Assembly: GCF_007994735.1 (NCBI RefSeq)
Contig: NZ_VOIL01000001.1
Span: forward strand, 806,001 to 870,000
From: Nesterenkonia populi
Lineage (GTDB): Bacteria; Actinomycetota; Actinomycetes; Actinomycetales; Micrococcaceae
Reading direction: 5' to 3'
DNA: 64,000 bases
In this document: in pieces, positions 9,029-17,273 of the stretch
Layout of the letters: each line of letters begins with the position of its first letter
Position numbering within the stretch: position 1 is the first letter of the stretch
Notes under the pieces: model-generated
Databases searched by the model: none
What the model saw: only the letters and a program-made list of their open reading frames with translations
What the model was told of the DNA's origin: nothing
Made by a program: the position numbers and the translations under genes

Positions 9029-10689
9029 TCAGCCTTGCGGGCCTGGGGGTAGCGGATCTCCTCCACCATCTCCTGGATCTCCTCGCTCGGCGGCTTGGTG
9101 GCCAGCGAGACGACGACGACCAGGGTGGTGTTGATCAGGGCGCCGATGGCGCCGATGCCCTCCGGCGAGATGCCGAAGACGTGGTCGTTGGCGCTGGTGC
9201 CGAAGATCTCCAGGGTGTAGATCATGTAGCTTCCGGAGAAGATCAGGCCGGCCAGCATGCCGGTGACGGCACCCTTGGCGTTGGCCTTCTTCCAGAAGAC
9301 TCCGAGGATCAGCACCGGCAGCATGGTGGAGGCCGCGATGCCGAACGCCAGTGCGACCACCTGAGCAACGAACCCGGGCGGGTTCAGGCCTCCGATGACG
9401 GCCACGACGACTGCGGCGGCCATGGCCACGCGTGCCACGAGCATCTGCTTGGCGTTGGATGCCTGCTCCTTGGAGATCATCCGGTAGTAGATGTCGTGGC
9501 TGGCTGCCGAGGAGATGACCAGCAGCAGCCCGGCTGCGGTGGAGAGGGCGGCCGCCATGCCGCCGGCTGCCATGAGCCCGATGATGGGGGCCGGCAGACC
9601 GCCGATCTCGGGGGAGGCGAGGACCATGATGTCGTTGGAGACGATGAGGTCGGCGCCTGAGGCGGCCTGGTTGGAGACGGTCTGGATGATGCCGTCGGTG
9701 TTGAGGGTGACGTACCCGGCGTCGGACCAGGGCTCGATCCAGGACGGCAGCTCTTCGGGGGAGGACCCCTGTGCCCCGCGCAGCAGGTTCAGCTTGGTGA
9801 ACGCGCCGACGGCGGGTGCGGTCAGGTACAGGATGCCGATGAAGAACAGTGCCCAGAACACGGAGTAGCGTGCGCCGCGGACCGTCCTAGTGGTGTAGAA
9901 GCGGATGATCACGTGGGGCAGGCCGGCCGTGCCGAGCATGATGGTCAGGGTCACGAGGAACACGTCGAGCATGCCGCCGGGGCGACCGGCGAACGCGTTG
10001 GTGAATTCGTTGAGCCCGAAGTCCCGCTGCAGCCCGTCCAGCTCGTTGAGGATCTGCCCGAAGGTGATCTGTGGGACCGGAATCCCGCTGATCTGGGTGG
10101 AGACGGCGACGGCGGGGATCATGTACGCGGTGATCAGCACGATGTACTGGGCAACCTGGGTGTACGTGATTCCCTTCATCCCGCCGAGCACGGCGTAGAA
10201 GAAGATCACTGCGGCACAGGTGATCACGGCCCATTCGGCGGGCAGGCCGAGGAACCGGGCGAAGACGACGCCGCCGCCGGTCATCTGGCCGACCACGTAG
10301 GTGAAGGAGGCGATGATGGCACAGGCTGCGGCTACCACGCGCACACTGTCGGAGTAGCGGTCGCCGACGAACTCGGGGACGGTGAACTTGCCCCACTTGC
10401 GCAGGTAGGGGGCCAGCAGCAGGGCCAGGAGCACGAAGCCGCCGGTCCAGCCCATCAGGTAGACGGAGGCGTCGGATCCCATGAAGGCGACCATGCCTGC
10501 CATGCCGATGAAGCTGGCCGCGCTCATCCAGTCCGCACCGACGGCCGCGCCGTTGGTGACCGCGGAGACGCCGCGGGAGGCGACGTAGAAGTCTTTGGAC
10601 TGGCTGACGCGGGCGCGCCAGGCGATGACGATGTAGATCCCGAAGGTCAGGATCAGGAAGAAGAATGTCCAAAACTGCAGGCTGCTCAT
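9010..10689 (-). CDS. Sodium:solute symporter, large subunit (acetate-permease-like, VC_2705 type)
   Basis: A 559-residue SSS-family transporter with about 13 membrane segments, related to the acetate permease ActP. The N-terminal segment contains ASRGVSAVTNGAAVGADWMS, the family's conserved early motif, and later SNDIMVLASPEIGGLPAPI and a GGMAAALSTAAGLLL stretch. It belongs to the subgroup encoded together with a small DUF4212 partner: its ATG overlaps the stop of that gene by four bases. The likely substrates are short monocarboxylates such as acetate or lactate, imported with Na+. A CRP-like palindrome upstream of the pair suggests control by a cAMP-receptor-type regulator. Confidence 0.88.
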   Translation of the reverse strand: MSSLQFWTFFFLILTFGIYIVIAWRARVSQSKDFYVASRGVSAVTNGAAVGADWMSAASFIGMAGMVAFMGSDASVYLMGWTGGFVLLALLLAPYLRKWGKFTVPEFVGDRYSDSVRVVAAACAIIASFTYVVGQMTGGGVVFARFLGLPAEWAVITCAAVIFFYAVLGGMKGITYTQVAQYIVLITAYMIPAVAVSTQISGIPVPQITFGQILNELDGLQRDFGLNEFTNAFAGRPGGMLDVFLVTLTIMLGTAGLPHVIIRFYTTRTVRGARYSVFWALFFIGILYLTAPAVGAFTKLNLLRGAQGSSPEELPSWIEPWSDAGYVTLNTDGIIQTVSNQAASGADLIVSNDIMVLASPEIGGLPAPIIGLMAAGGMAAALSTAAGLLLVISSAASHDIYYRMISKEQASNAKQMLVARVAMAAAVVVAVIGGLNPPGFVAQVVALAFGIAASTMLPVLILGVFWKKANAKGAVTGMLAGLIFSGSYMIYTLEIFGTSANDHVFGISPEGIGAIGALINTTLVVVVSLATKPPSEEIQEMVEEIRYPQARKAEEVIGS

Positions 10690-11003
10690 GACTGAACCCC
10701 TCCGCTGGTCTCAGCGACGCCGAACTCGTTGTCGATCCGGTCCATCCAGATGGCGTAGGCCAGCGTGATGAGGATGAAGGTGATGATGGATCCCTGCTGG
10801 GCGAACCAGAGGCCCAGCGGGAACCCGAGGATGACGATGCTGTTCAGGGGTTCGATGAGAATGACGCTCAGGCCCAGGGAGGCGAACGCCCAGATGCTCA
10901 GCAGAATGATGAGCATCCTCACGTTCTTCTTCCAGTAACGTTTGCGCCAGCTGAGGTCCGGCGGCGGACTGCCGGCCTCCTGATGCTGGGTCACGTCTGA
11001 CAT
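10686..11003 (-). CDS. DUF4212 small subunit of the Na+/solute symporter
   Basis: A 105-residue protein with two hydrophobic segments (about residues 30-52 and 62-86) and the family pattern RYWKKNVRMLIILLSIW followed by LGFPLGLWFAQQGSI. DUF4212 proteins are encoded directly before SSS transporters of the VC_2705 group and are thought to be a membrane subunit. The overlap of four bases with the large-subunit gene supports coupled translation. The promoter region (11004-11285) carries a perfect CRP-type palindrome at 11082-11097. Confidence 0.88.
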   Translation of the reverse strand: MSDVTQHQEAGSPPPDLSWRKRYWKKNVRMLIILLSIWAFASLGLSVILIEPLNSIVILGFPLGLWFAQQGSIITFILITLAYAIWMDRIDNEFGVAETSGGVQS

Positions 11004-11081
11004 GGTTTCTCCTTCTCTTCATGGAGGTGATGCGTTCCCCGACGCGTCTGTGCACCAGGGCCTGAAGCCAGAGAACCTGAA

Positions 11082-11097
11082 TGTGACCCGAGTCACA
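11082..11097. promoter_or_regulatory. CRP/GlxR-type operator upstream of the symporter operon
   Basis: TGTGAC and GTCACA form a perfect 6-bp inverted repeat around CCGA, matching the CRP/GlxR consensus TGTGA-N6-TCACA. It lies 79 bases before the DUF4212 start (minus strand) and about 190 bases before the divergent membrane-protein gene. In corynebacteria GlxR controls uptake of acetate and related carbon sources, so the site fits the predicted role of the symporter. The remainder of 11004-11285 holds the leaderless promoter of the plus-strand gene and nothing else recognised. Confidence 0.65.
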
Positions 11098-11285
11098 ACT
11101 GAATCGGGACGAACGGCCGCCGCTCTCCATTGAGCGGTCACTTCTCAGCCGTGAACGGGTTTGGCAGGAGGGTCCGGTGCCGCCTGATCGGCGTGCGGCA
11201 CCGCTCGGCGCGGATACTCGGCCGCTCATCGAAGGTTTCCAGCGAACCTATAGATATGTGATGTGGCTCACCCTAGTCTGAGGCC

Positions 11286-11834
11286 ATGGCAGCCACACAG
11301 CAGTCCAAAACCTCGAAACCCGCCGAAGTCGGCACCATCCAGTCAGCCGCAGAGCTGCAGGGCCTCGCCGGCGTCGCAGAACGGCTCAAGGCCGGCAGCC
11401 GCCAAGGCTTCGGAATCTTCCATATGGGCAGCCTCGCCATGCTCGGCGCAGGCTTCATGCTCCTCATCGCCACGTTCTCCCCCTGGGTCTACGTGACCCT
11501 CACCCAGGACATCATCGGCGAAGCATTCGTCCTCCGCGGCACCGACGGCCCCGGCCTGGTCACTGTCTGCATGGGCGTCCTCGCGCTCGCCGGCGGGTTC
11601 TTCCCCAAGAGGCGTCTGGCCATCGCCCACGCGCTCATCGCGGGCGGACTGACCGGCGTCCTCGTCGCCTGGCAGACATGGAACCTCATCAGCGCCTCGA
11701 TCTCCACCCAATGGGGCTCCTTCCTTCCTGGGATGGGGCTTGTGCTCTCCGCGGGTGCGACGCTGCTGCTGCTGCACGCCGCCGTCCGGATGATCCGCGG
11801 GTGGGAGCAGCCCGGCCGGAAGGCCGTGGAGTGA
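11286..11834 (+). CDS. Membrane protein of unknown function
   Basis: A 182-residue protein with four predicted membrane segments (starting near residues 44, 86, 115 and 145) after a polar N-terminus of about 40 residues. I do not recognise a family. A TAGTCT box (11274-11279) lies six bases before the ATG, so the mRNA is probably leaderless. The TGA stop overlaps an ATG (11834) that opens the damaged regulator reading frame, so the two genes appear to be a coupled pair. The protein could be the membrane partner or signal input of that LytTR regulator, which is an inference from position only. Confidence 0.75.
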   Translation: MAATQQSKTSKPAEVGTIQSAAELQGLAGVAERLKAGSRQGFGIFHMGSLAMLGAGFMLLIATFSPWVYVTLTQDIIGEAFVLRGTDGPGLVTVCMGVLALAGGFFPKRRLAIAHALIAGGLTGVLVAWQTWNLISASISTQWGSFLPGMGLVLSAGATLLLLHAAVRMIRGWEQPGRKAVE

Positions 11835-11895
11835 TGTCCGCCGTGCGTGCTCTCATCCTGGACAGGGACCCGCTCACCCGGCATCGGCCCGCGGA

Positions 11896-12381
11896 GTGGA
11901 GATCATCGGCGAGGTCAGCTGCCCGGAGGAGGCGATGGCCCTGCTCGAGCGGCTCGGCGCGAACGTGCTGATCACCTCCGACCAGAACGGCCGGTCGGCT
12001 CCGCGTGCGGAGCTGGAGCATGAGGCCGTGCGGATCCCGGTGCAGCGTCAGGGCCGGACCGTGCTCGTGGATGCTTCCCGGATCGTCTTCGCCGACGCCG
12101 CCGGCGGCTACGCCCGTCTGAAGCTCGGCGACGAGCGGCTCCTGGTCTCCTTCTCCCTGAGCGAGCTGGAGCGCCGGCTGCCGGAGCACTTCTTCCGAGC
12201 CCACCGCTCCTGCCTGGTGAACCTGCACCTGGTCCGGGAGCTCACCCCGGACTTCGGGGGAGCGCTCACCTTGGTGATGGGGGACAGGGAGCGCTCCCGC
12301 GTGGGGGTCTCCCGGCGCCGCGCCCGGGAGCTGCGTGCCCGGCTGGGAGTCCCAGCCACCCGGGCCGCCTCACCGGAGTAG
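11896..12381 (+). CDS. LytTR-type DNA-binding regulator with a broken receiver-like N-terminus
   Basis: The 161-residue frame from a GTG at 11896 starts with a receiver-like fragment (EIIGEVSCPEEAMALLERLGA), then has a full LytTR DNA-binding domain: IPVQRQGRTVLVDASRIVFADA, LVSFSLSELERRLPEHFFRAHRS and CLVNLHLVRELTP. A second frame starts at ATG 11834, overlapping the upstream stop, and reads SAVRALILDRDPLTRHRPAE, which looks like the first strand of a response-regulator receiver. Joining the two needs a -1 shift near 11896, and about eight residues of the usual helix are absent. The conserved phospho-acceptor region is also missing. It may therefore be a regulator that no longer uses phosphorylation, or a partly decayed gene. 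Confidence 0.7.
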   Translation: MEIIGEVSCPEEAMALLERLGANVLITSDQNGRSAPRAELEHEAVRIPVQRQGRTVLVDASRIVFADAAGGYARLKLGDERLLVSFSLSELERRLPEHFFRAHRSCLVNLHLVRELTPDFGGALTLVMGDRERSRVGVSRRRARELRARLGVPATRAASPE

Positions 12382-12392
12382 GCCCTGGATGC

Positions 12393-12432
12393 GGAAGTGC
12401 CCCGCCCGGAGGGTTCCGGACGGGGCACTTCC
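12393..12432. terminator. Bidirectional terminator hairpin
   Basis: An 18-base arm at 12393-12410 (GGAAGTGCCCCG then CCCGGA) pairs with 12415-12432 with one C-A mismatch and a GGGT loop. It sits between the convergent LytTR and BCCT genes and can serve both strands. Confidence 0.85.
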
Positions 12433-12460
12433 CTCTGCTCGGCGAAGGGCGGCTGCTCGC

Positions 12461-14572
12461 CTAGTCCTTCTTGGGCCTGACGTTCGGCTCGACAGTCTCG
12501 ATGGCGCCGGTGGCCACGGTGACGTCGAAGAACTCCTCGGACTCGTTCTCCCAGCCTTCGTAGGACTCGGAGTACTCGCGGGAGTCGAAGCCGGTGTCCG
12601 TCAGCGGATCGGTGTACCCGTCCTTGCGGTTCCAGCCGAGCACGCCGGTCTCGGTGTCCACCGTGGTGGCCTGGGCCGGGACCTCCTCGACAGCCAGGAC
12701 CAGGTCATCGTTCGCCATGCCCTCAGCCAGCTGGCGCTCGCTGGACCTGGCCGGCAGCCCGGCCAGGGTGGCGGAGGCCCCGCCGAACATGGAGCGCAGC
12801 GACTTGGTCTGCTTGTTCAGCAGGCCCAGCAGGGTGCGCTCCACCTCGGTGCCCTCGTCCTTGCCGGCCTCCTCGCGGGCCGCCTTGACCATGGCCGCCT
12901 TGGTGGCATGGCGCCGTACCCGCACGTACTTCGACGAGGTGCGGCCCTCATAGAGGAACAGGCGCAGCTGGGCGACGACCGCCAGCGCGTAGACGATCGA
13001 CAGAGGTGCGGCCGCCATGATCGCTGACATCTGCAGCACTGTCATGGAGGCCTCCGGGTCCGGAGCCGCAGAGAGCAGCACGATGGCGGTCACTGCGATC
13101 AGCACGGTCCAGAAGGTCCGGGTCAGCTTGGGGGTCTCGGTGCGGCCGCCGTAGGACAGCACGTCGGTCACCAGGGAGCCGGAGTCGCCGGAGGTGATGA
13201 AGAACAGGGTGATGATGATGATTGCGACCACGGAGGTGATGGTGGCGATCGGCAACTGCTCGAGCAGCAGGAACAGCGACTCCTCGGTGCCGATCTCGGC
13301 GTTGCCCTCCTCATCGAAGTCCACCATGACGCCTTCGGTGATCTGGTACCAGAGGCCGGAGTTGCCGAAGATGGAGAACCACAGGATGCCCACCATGGTG
13401 GGGGCCAGCAGCACGCCGAGCACGAACTCGCGCACGGTGCGGCCGCGGGAGATCCGGGCGATGAACATGCCCACGAAGGGTGCCCAGGACATCCACCAGC
13501 CCCAGTAGTACACGGTCCAGTCGACCGAGAAGCTGCCCAGCAGGCCGCCTTCGTCGGTCACTCCCTCGCCGCCGGCGCCGGCGTAGTCCATGGAGGACTC
13601 GAAGAGCATCTGCGGGAAGATCTGGATGTACTCACCGATGTTGGACACGAAGGACTGCAGCAGGAACAGGGTCGGGCCGGCGGCCAGCACGAACAGCGCC
13701 AGGCAGGCCGCGGTGATCATGTTGATGTTGGACAGCCACTTCAGCCCCTTGTTCACGCCGGTGATCACCGAGACGGTTGCGATCGCCATGATGATGACGA
13801 CGACCATCGTCAGCAGGAACTGATCCGAGCCGTCCTCGACCCAGCCCATGAAGCCCAGGCCGGCGGCGATCTGCTGGGTGCCGAAGCCCAGGGAGGTCAC
13901 GACGCCGAAGACGGTGCCGGTGATCGCGACGATGTCGATGAGGTGGCCCACCCAGGATTCGATGAGCCTGCGGCCGAAGATCGGCTCCAGCAGCCAGCGG
14001 ATGGACAGCGGGCGGCCGCGCCGGAAGGTCATGTAGGCCAGGCCCAGTCCCACCACCACGTAGATGGCCCAGGCGTGCAGGCCCCAGTGGAAGGCGGAGA
14101 CGCCGAGCGCGGAGCCCATCAGGTCGGACTGGGTGGTCATGCCCTCGGCAGTGGCGTCGCCGGTGACCTCCGGGGGCGCCACAAAATGCCACAGCGGCTC
14201 GGCCACGCCCCAGAACACCAGGCCGATGCCCATGCCGGCGGCGAAGAGCATCGTGAACCAGGAGCCGAGCGCGAACTCAGGCTTCTCATCGTCGCGGCCC
14301 AATCGGATGCTCCCTGCCTTGGAGAGGCCGGCCCAGAAGGCGAATCCGACAAAGATCGCGGTCAGGATGACGTACCACCAGCCGATGGTCTCCACGACGG
14401 TGTCGTTGAGCTGCTCGAAGCCCTCACCGCCGTACTGAGCGCCCCACCAGGTGGCAAAGATAAGCCCTGCGATGATGATGATCACCGCAGGGATGAATAC
14501 GGGCTTGTTCAGTCCTCGCCAGACATCCGGCAGTGACCAGTCCCGGAGCTTCGACTCGGGCTCCACAGTCAT
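12461..14572 (-). CDS. BCCT family betaine/choline/carnitine transporter
   Basis: A 703-residue secondary transporter of the BCCT family with about 12 membrane segments, importing quaternary-ammonium compounds, often as osmoprotectants. The family signature YWGWWMSWAPFVGMFIARIS followed by RGRTVREF is present, as are GMGIGLVFWGVAEPLWHF in an early segment and ITSGDSGSLVTDVLS later. After the last segment comes a long hydrophilic, acidic tail of roughly 150 residues, typical of osmosensing members. I place the start at ATG 14572, ten bases after AGGAAGG; an upstream in-frame ATG would add 54 residues unlike the family. An inverted repeat at 14707-14726 lies in the divergent promoter region. 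Confidence 0.9.
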   Translation of the reverse strand: MTVEPESKLRDWSLPDVWRGLNKPVFIPAVIIIIAGLIFATWWGAQYGGEGFEQLNDTVVETIGWWYVILTAIFVGFAFWAGLSKAGSIRLGRDDEKPEFALGSWFTMLFAAGMGIGLVFWGVAEPLWHFVAPPEVTGDATAEGMTTQSDLMGSALGVSAFHWGLHAWAIYVVVGLGLAYMTFRRGRPLSIRWLLEPIFGRRLIESWVGHLIDIVAITGTVFGVVTSLGFGTQQIAAGLGFMGWVEDGSDQFLLTMVVVIIMAIATVSVITGVNKGLKWLSNINMITAACLALFVLAAGPTLFLLQSFVSNIGEYIQIFPQMLFESSMDYAGAGGEGVTDEGGLLGSFSVDWTVYYWGWWMSWAPFVGMFIARISRGRTVREFVLGVLLAPTMVGILWFSIFGNSGLWYQITEGVMVDFDEEGNAEIGTEESLFLLLEQLPIATITSVVAIIIITLFFITSGDSGSLVTDVLSYGGRTETPKLTRTFWTVLIAVTAIVLLSAAPDPEASMTVLQMSAIMAAAPLSIVYALAVVAQLRLFLYEGRTSSKYVRVRRHATKAAMVKAAREEAGKDEGTEVERTLLGLLNKQTKSLRSMFGGASATLAGLPARSSERQLAEGMANDDLVLAVEEVPAQATTVDTETGVLGWNRKDGYTDPLTDTGFDSREYSESYEGWENESEEFFDVTVATGAIETVEPNVRPKKD

Positions 14573-14706
14573 AGCTGCTTGTCCTTCCTCTTGTTCGGCT
14601 GTGTACTCCGTGGCCCACCATACTCTCGCTGGGCGGGGCAACAACTGCGAGGTGAAAGCTTGCTGGAAGCCGCGGACGCGTGGTCCCGGCGGCGCCTCAG
14701 CCATGG

Positions 14707-14726
14707 ACGTTACGGCTTTATAACGT
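14707..14726. promoter_or_regulatory. Inverted repeat in the divergent BCCT / EEP-like promoter region
   Basis: ACGTTA (14707-14712) and TAACGT (14721-14726) are perfect inverted repeats separated by the AT-rich CGGCTTTA. The region 14573-14786 lies between two divergent genes, so this could be an operator for the osmolyte transporter. No regulator gene is adjacent. Confidence 0.4.
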
Positions 14727-14786
14727 TTCTTCAAATCTGAAAATCATGGGTTGGCACTGTCATTCGTCCCCGCTACCGTGGAACGC

Positions 14787-16091
14787 ATGCCCAAAGGCTT
14801 CACTCAGCCTGCGCGCCTCAAGGGGGGACCATTGACGGTCGGCTCGGCCGCCGCCGCCTGCCTCATCATGGTCTCCGCACCGGCAGCGCAGTCAGCACCC
14901 GCCCCGGGGACCGCCCATGTGGCGGTCTCCAACCCGGTGTACCCCACACCGGGTCAGCCGGCGACGAGCGAGCCCAGCGCGGAGGGCGAGCCCACCACCG
15001 TGGAGAAGGGCGATGACGATCTGCGCGTCGCGACCCTGCACGCCGGGCTCACCGCATCCGACCCGGAGGACTCCGATCCTCTGGACGCCCTGATCGGTGA
15101 GCTTGCCGGCGGAAACCACTCCGAGGCCCGAACCGTCGCGGAGACGGCCCAGATCAACCAGCCTGACGTGCTGGTCCTCACCGGCGTCAGCTATGACGAG
15201 GATGGCCGCATCGCCGAGATCCTCAAGAACCAGTACCTCGCCAGCGGCCAGAACGGCCAGGCCGGGCAGGAGTACTCCCACGTCTTCACCGCTCCCACCA
15301 ACTCCGGCATCGACTCCGGTGTGGACCTCGACGGCGACGGCACCGTCGGCGGTCCCGGCGATGCGATGGGGTACGGCCAGTACCCCGGAGAGGAGGGGAT
15401 CATCATCTTCTCCAAGGAGCCCCTCGACACAGACGGCGCACGCACCTTCCGAGAGTTCCTCTGGCAGGACCTCCCGGGCTCGTCCCTCCAGGATGAGGAT
15501 TTCACCCAGGCTGAGGAGTCCATCCTCCGGCTGGCCTCGACGACCCTCTGGGACGTGCCGGTGCTGGTCGAGGACGGCGAGCCCGTCCACCTCATCGCCA
15601 CGGCGACCGCTGCCCCGGAGGACCCCGGTCCGCTCGAGGAGATCCGTTCCGAGGACATGGCGCAGCTGATCAGCGACTACGTCTCCTCGGAGGCGTGGTA
15701 TCTCTATGACGACGAGGGAGCTGAAGGCGGGCTTGCGCCCGGCGCAGACGCCGTCGTCGTCGGAGAGCCCTCCCTCAGCGAGGAAACAGGCCTGGACCGC
15801 CTGACAGACCACCCGGTGCTGGAGGACCCCGAACCCGAGGCGGTCACCGAGACCGAGCTCCTTTCCCGCTCCGGTCCGGTCGCTCAGACGGACGGAACCG
15901 CCACCCGATGGGTTGATGGCGGGGAGGATCAGCGAGCCTCCGTGGTCCTGCCCTCCAGCGGGCTGGATGTCAGCGGCTCCGGAATCTTCTGGCCCGGAGA
16001 GGGCGAGTTCGGCTACGAGACTGTTGATCCCTCCGACCCCCGCAGCCTGGAGGACCGCCTCGTCTGGCTGGACATCACCTCTGAGGGCTGA
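14787..16091 (+). CDS. Secreted EEP-fold protein lacking catalytic residues
   Basis: A 434-residue exported protein with a Sec-type signal (cleavage after a segment ending PAAQSA). The body aligns with secreted actinobacterial endonuclease/exonuclease/phosphatase proteins: LRVATLHAGLTA, INQPDVLVLTGVSYDEDG, VDLDGDGTVGGPGDAMGYGQ, REFLWQDLPGS and the C-terminal SGIFWPGEG. At each point where the EEP active site should stand the residue differs: His for the first Asn, Gly for the metal-binding Glu, no His in the HLIATATAAP strand, VGEPSLS where GDxN is expected, and LEDR for SDHR. It is probably a pseudoenzyme. TACCGT (14774-14779) lies seven bases before this ATG, fixing the start and implying a leaderless mRNA. 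Confidence 0.78.
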   Translation: MPKGFTQPARLKGGPLTVGSAAAACLIMVSAPAAQSAPAPGTAHVAVSNPVYPTPGQPATSEPSAEGEPTTVEKGDDDLRVATLHAGLTASDPEDSDPLDALIGELAGGNHSEARTVAETAQINQPDVLVLTGVSYDEDGRIAEILKNQYLASGQNGQAGQEYSHVFTAPTNSGIDSGVDLDGDGTVGGPGDAMGYGQYPGEEGIIIFSKEPLDTDGARTFREFLWQDLPGSSLQDEDFTQAEESILRLASTTLWDVPVLVEDGEPVHLIATATAAPEDPGPLEEIRSEDMAQLISDYVSSEAWYLYDDEGAEGGLAPGADAVVVGEPSLSEETGLDRLTDHPVLEDPEPEAVTETELLSRSGPVAQTDGTATRWVDGGEDQRASVVLPSSGLDVSGSGIFWPGEGEFGYETVDPSDPRSLEDRLVWLDITSEG

Positions 16092-16143
16092 GCCTCTCCG
16101 TCGAGGCTGACCCGCCCCGGTGCGTGCCCGTAGACTGCCGACC

Positions 16144-17184
16144 ATGGCCCCGAAAAGCATCATCCCCTTCCGCGGCGGCGACGACGAGCCGCTGGCCGCG
16201 AACCCGGCTCCCAAAGCTGCACAGAAGAAGCAGGCCAGCAATTCTGTGCTCCGCAGCGCGGCCACCGGCTACGCGGCGGCGAAGGGAGTCAGCTTCGTCT
16301 CCCAGCAGGCGTTCACCGAGGATGGCAGCCTCACCCCGGCCGCCGAGGACTGGCTGACCCGCGCGGTCACGGTTCAGCGGCCCGTGGTGCTGGCGAACCT
16401 GCGCCGCCTGCGCAAAGCTCACCCCACCCACACCAACCGGCAGCTGGCCTATGAGCTCGACAAGGAGTTCAAGCGCACGATGACCGGGTCCGGTGCGGCG
16501 ATCGGCGCCACAGCCGCCGTCCCCGGCGTGGGAACGGTGGCCTCGTTGAGCATCTCCGCGGCCGCCACCGGGGGCTTCCTGGAGCTGTGCGCCATCTACG
16601 CGCAGTCCATGGCGGAGCTCTCGGGAATCACCACCGAGGACCCGCAGAAGGCGAAGCTGCTGGTGATGGGGGTGATGCTCGGCGAGGACGGCCGCAAGCT
16701 GCTCTCGGAGCTCAACACTCAGGCTGGCGGACAGGGCGCCGGCCCCATCGGCTCGATGGTTCCTCTGAGCTCCTGGGGAGCCTCCTCCGCGGGCTCCTCC
16801 ACCATGGCGAGCTTGGTTGCCAATCAGATCAGGAAACAGTTCCTGAGGCGCTTCTTCGTCCGGCAGGGATCATCCATGTTCGCTCGTGCCATCCCCTTCG
16901 GCATCGGTGCAGTCGTCGGAGGAGCGACCAATCGTGCCCTCTCCTCCCGGGTGGTGGAGACCGCGCACAAGACCTTCGGCCAGCTGCCTGAGGAGACTCC
17001 GGCATCCCTGGTGGAGGACTTCAGGCGTGGTCTCGAGCGGGAGAAGCACCGCACGGAGCGCAAGGAGCGCCGTCATCGGAAGAAGGCGCTCAAGGCGGAG
17101 GGAAGGGCTCAGCGCAGGGAGCGCAAAGAGCTGAAGGAGACGGAGCCCAAGGACGGCGGCATCGCGGCCGAGGGCGCCGCCTGA
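16144..17184 (+). CDS. EcsC-like membrane-associated protein
   Basis: A 346-residue protein resembling the EcsC family. A glycine/alanine-rich hydrophobic stretch (GSGAAIGATAAVPGVGTVAS) is followed by GGFLELCAIYAQSMAELSG, the typical EcsC core, then a second hydrophobic glycine-rich segment (AIPFGIGAVVGGATNRAL). The C-terminal ~60 residues are highly charged, rich in Arg, Lys and Glu, and could bind nucleic acid or an acidic partner. The role of the family is poorly known. TAGACT (16131-16136) stands seven bases before this ATG, so I prefer it to the start 24 bases upstream. Confidence 0.72.
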   Translation: MAPKSIIPFRGGDDEPLAANPAPKAAQKKQASNSVLRSAATGYAAAKGVSFVSQQAFTEDGSLTPAAEDWLTRAVTVQRPVVLANLRRLRKAHPTHTNRQLAYELDKEFKRTMTGSGAAIGATAAVPGVGTVASLSISAAATGGFLELCAIYAQSMAELSGITTEDPQKAKLLVMGVMLGEDGRKLLSELNTQAGGQGAGPIGSMVPLSSWGASSAGSSTMASLVANQIRKQFLRRFFVRQGSSMFARAIPFGIGAVVGGATNRALSSRVVETAHKTFGQLPEETPASLVEDFRRGLEREKHRTERKERRHRKKALKAEGRAQRRERKELKETEPKDGGIAAEGAA

Positions 17185-17273
17185 GCGGGTTCACACACTG
17201 TTCACCTGACGTTCCACCTGGGTTTCTCCTGCTGGTCGCCCCCCGTTGATCTGTGCTCTCTACAGTGCGGAGC

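Noticed and set aside
14573..14734. 54-residue N-terminal extension of the BCCT transporter
   Set aside because: Unlike the family, and a good ribosome site precedes the ATG at 14572.
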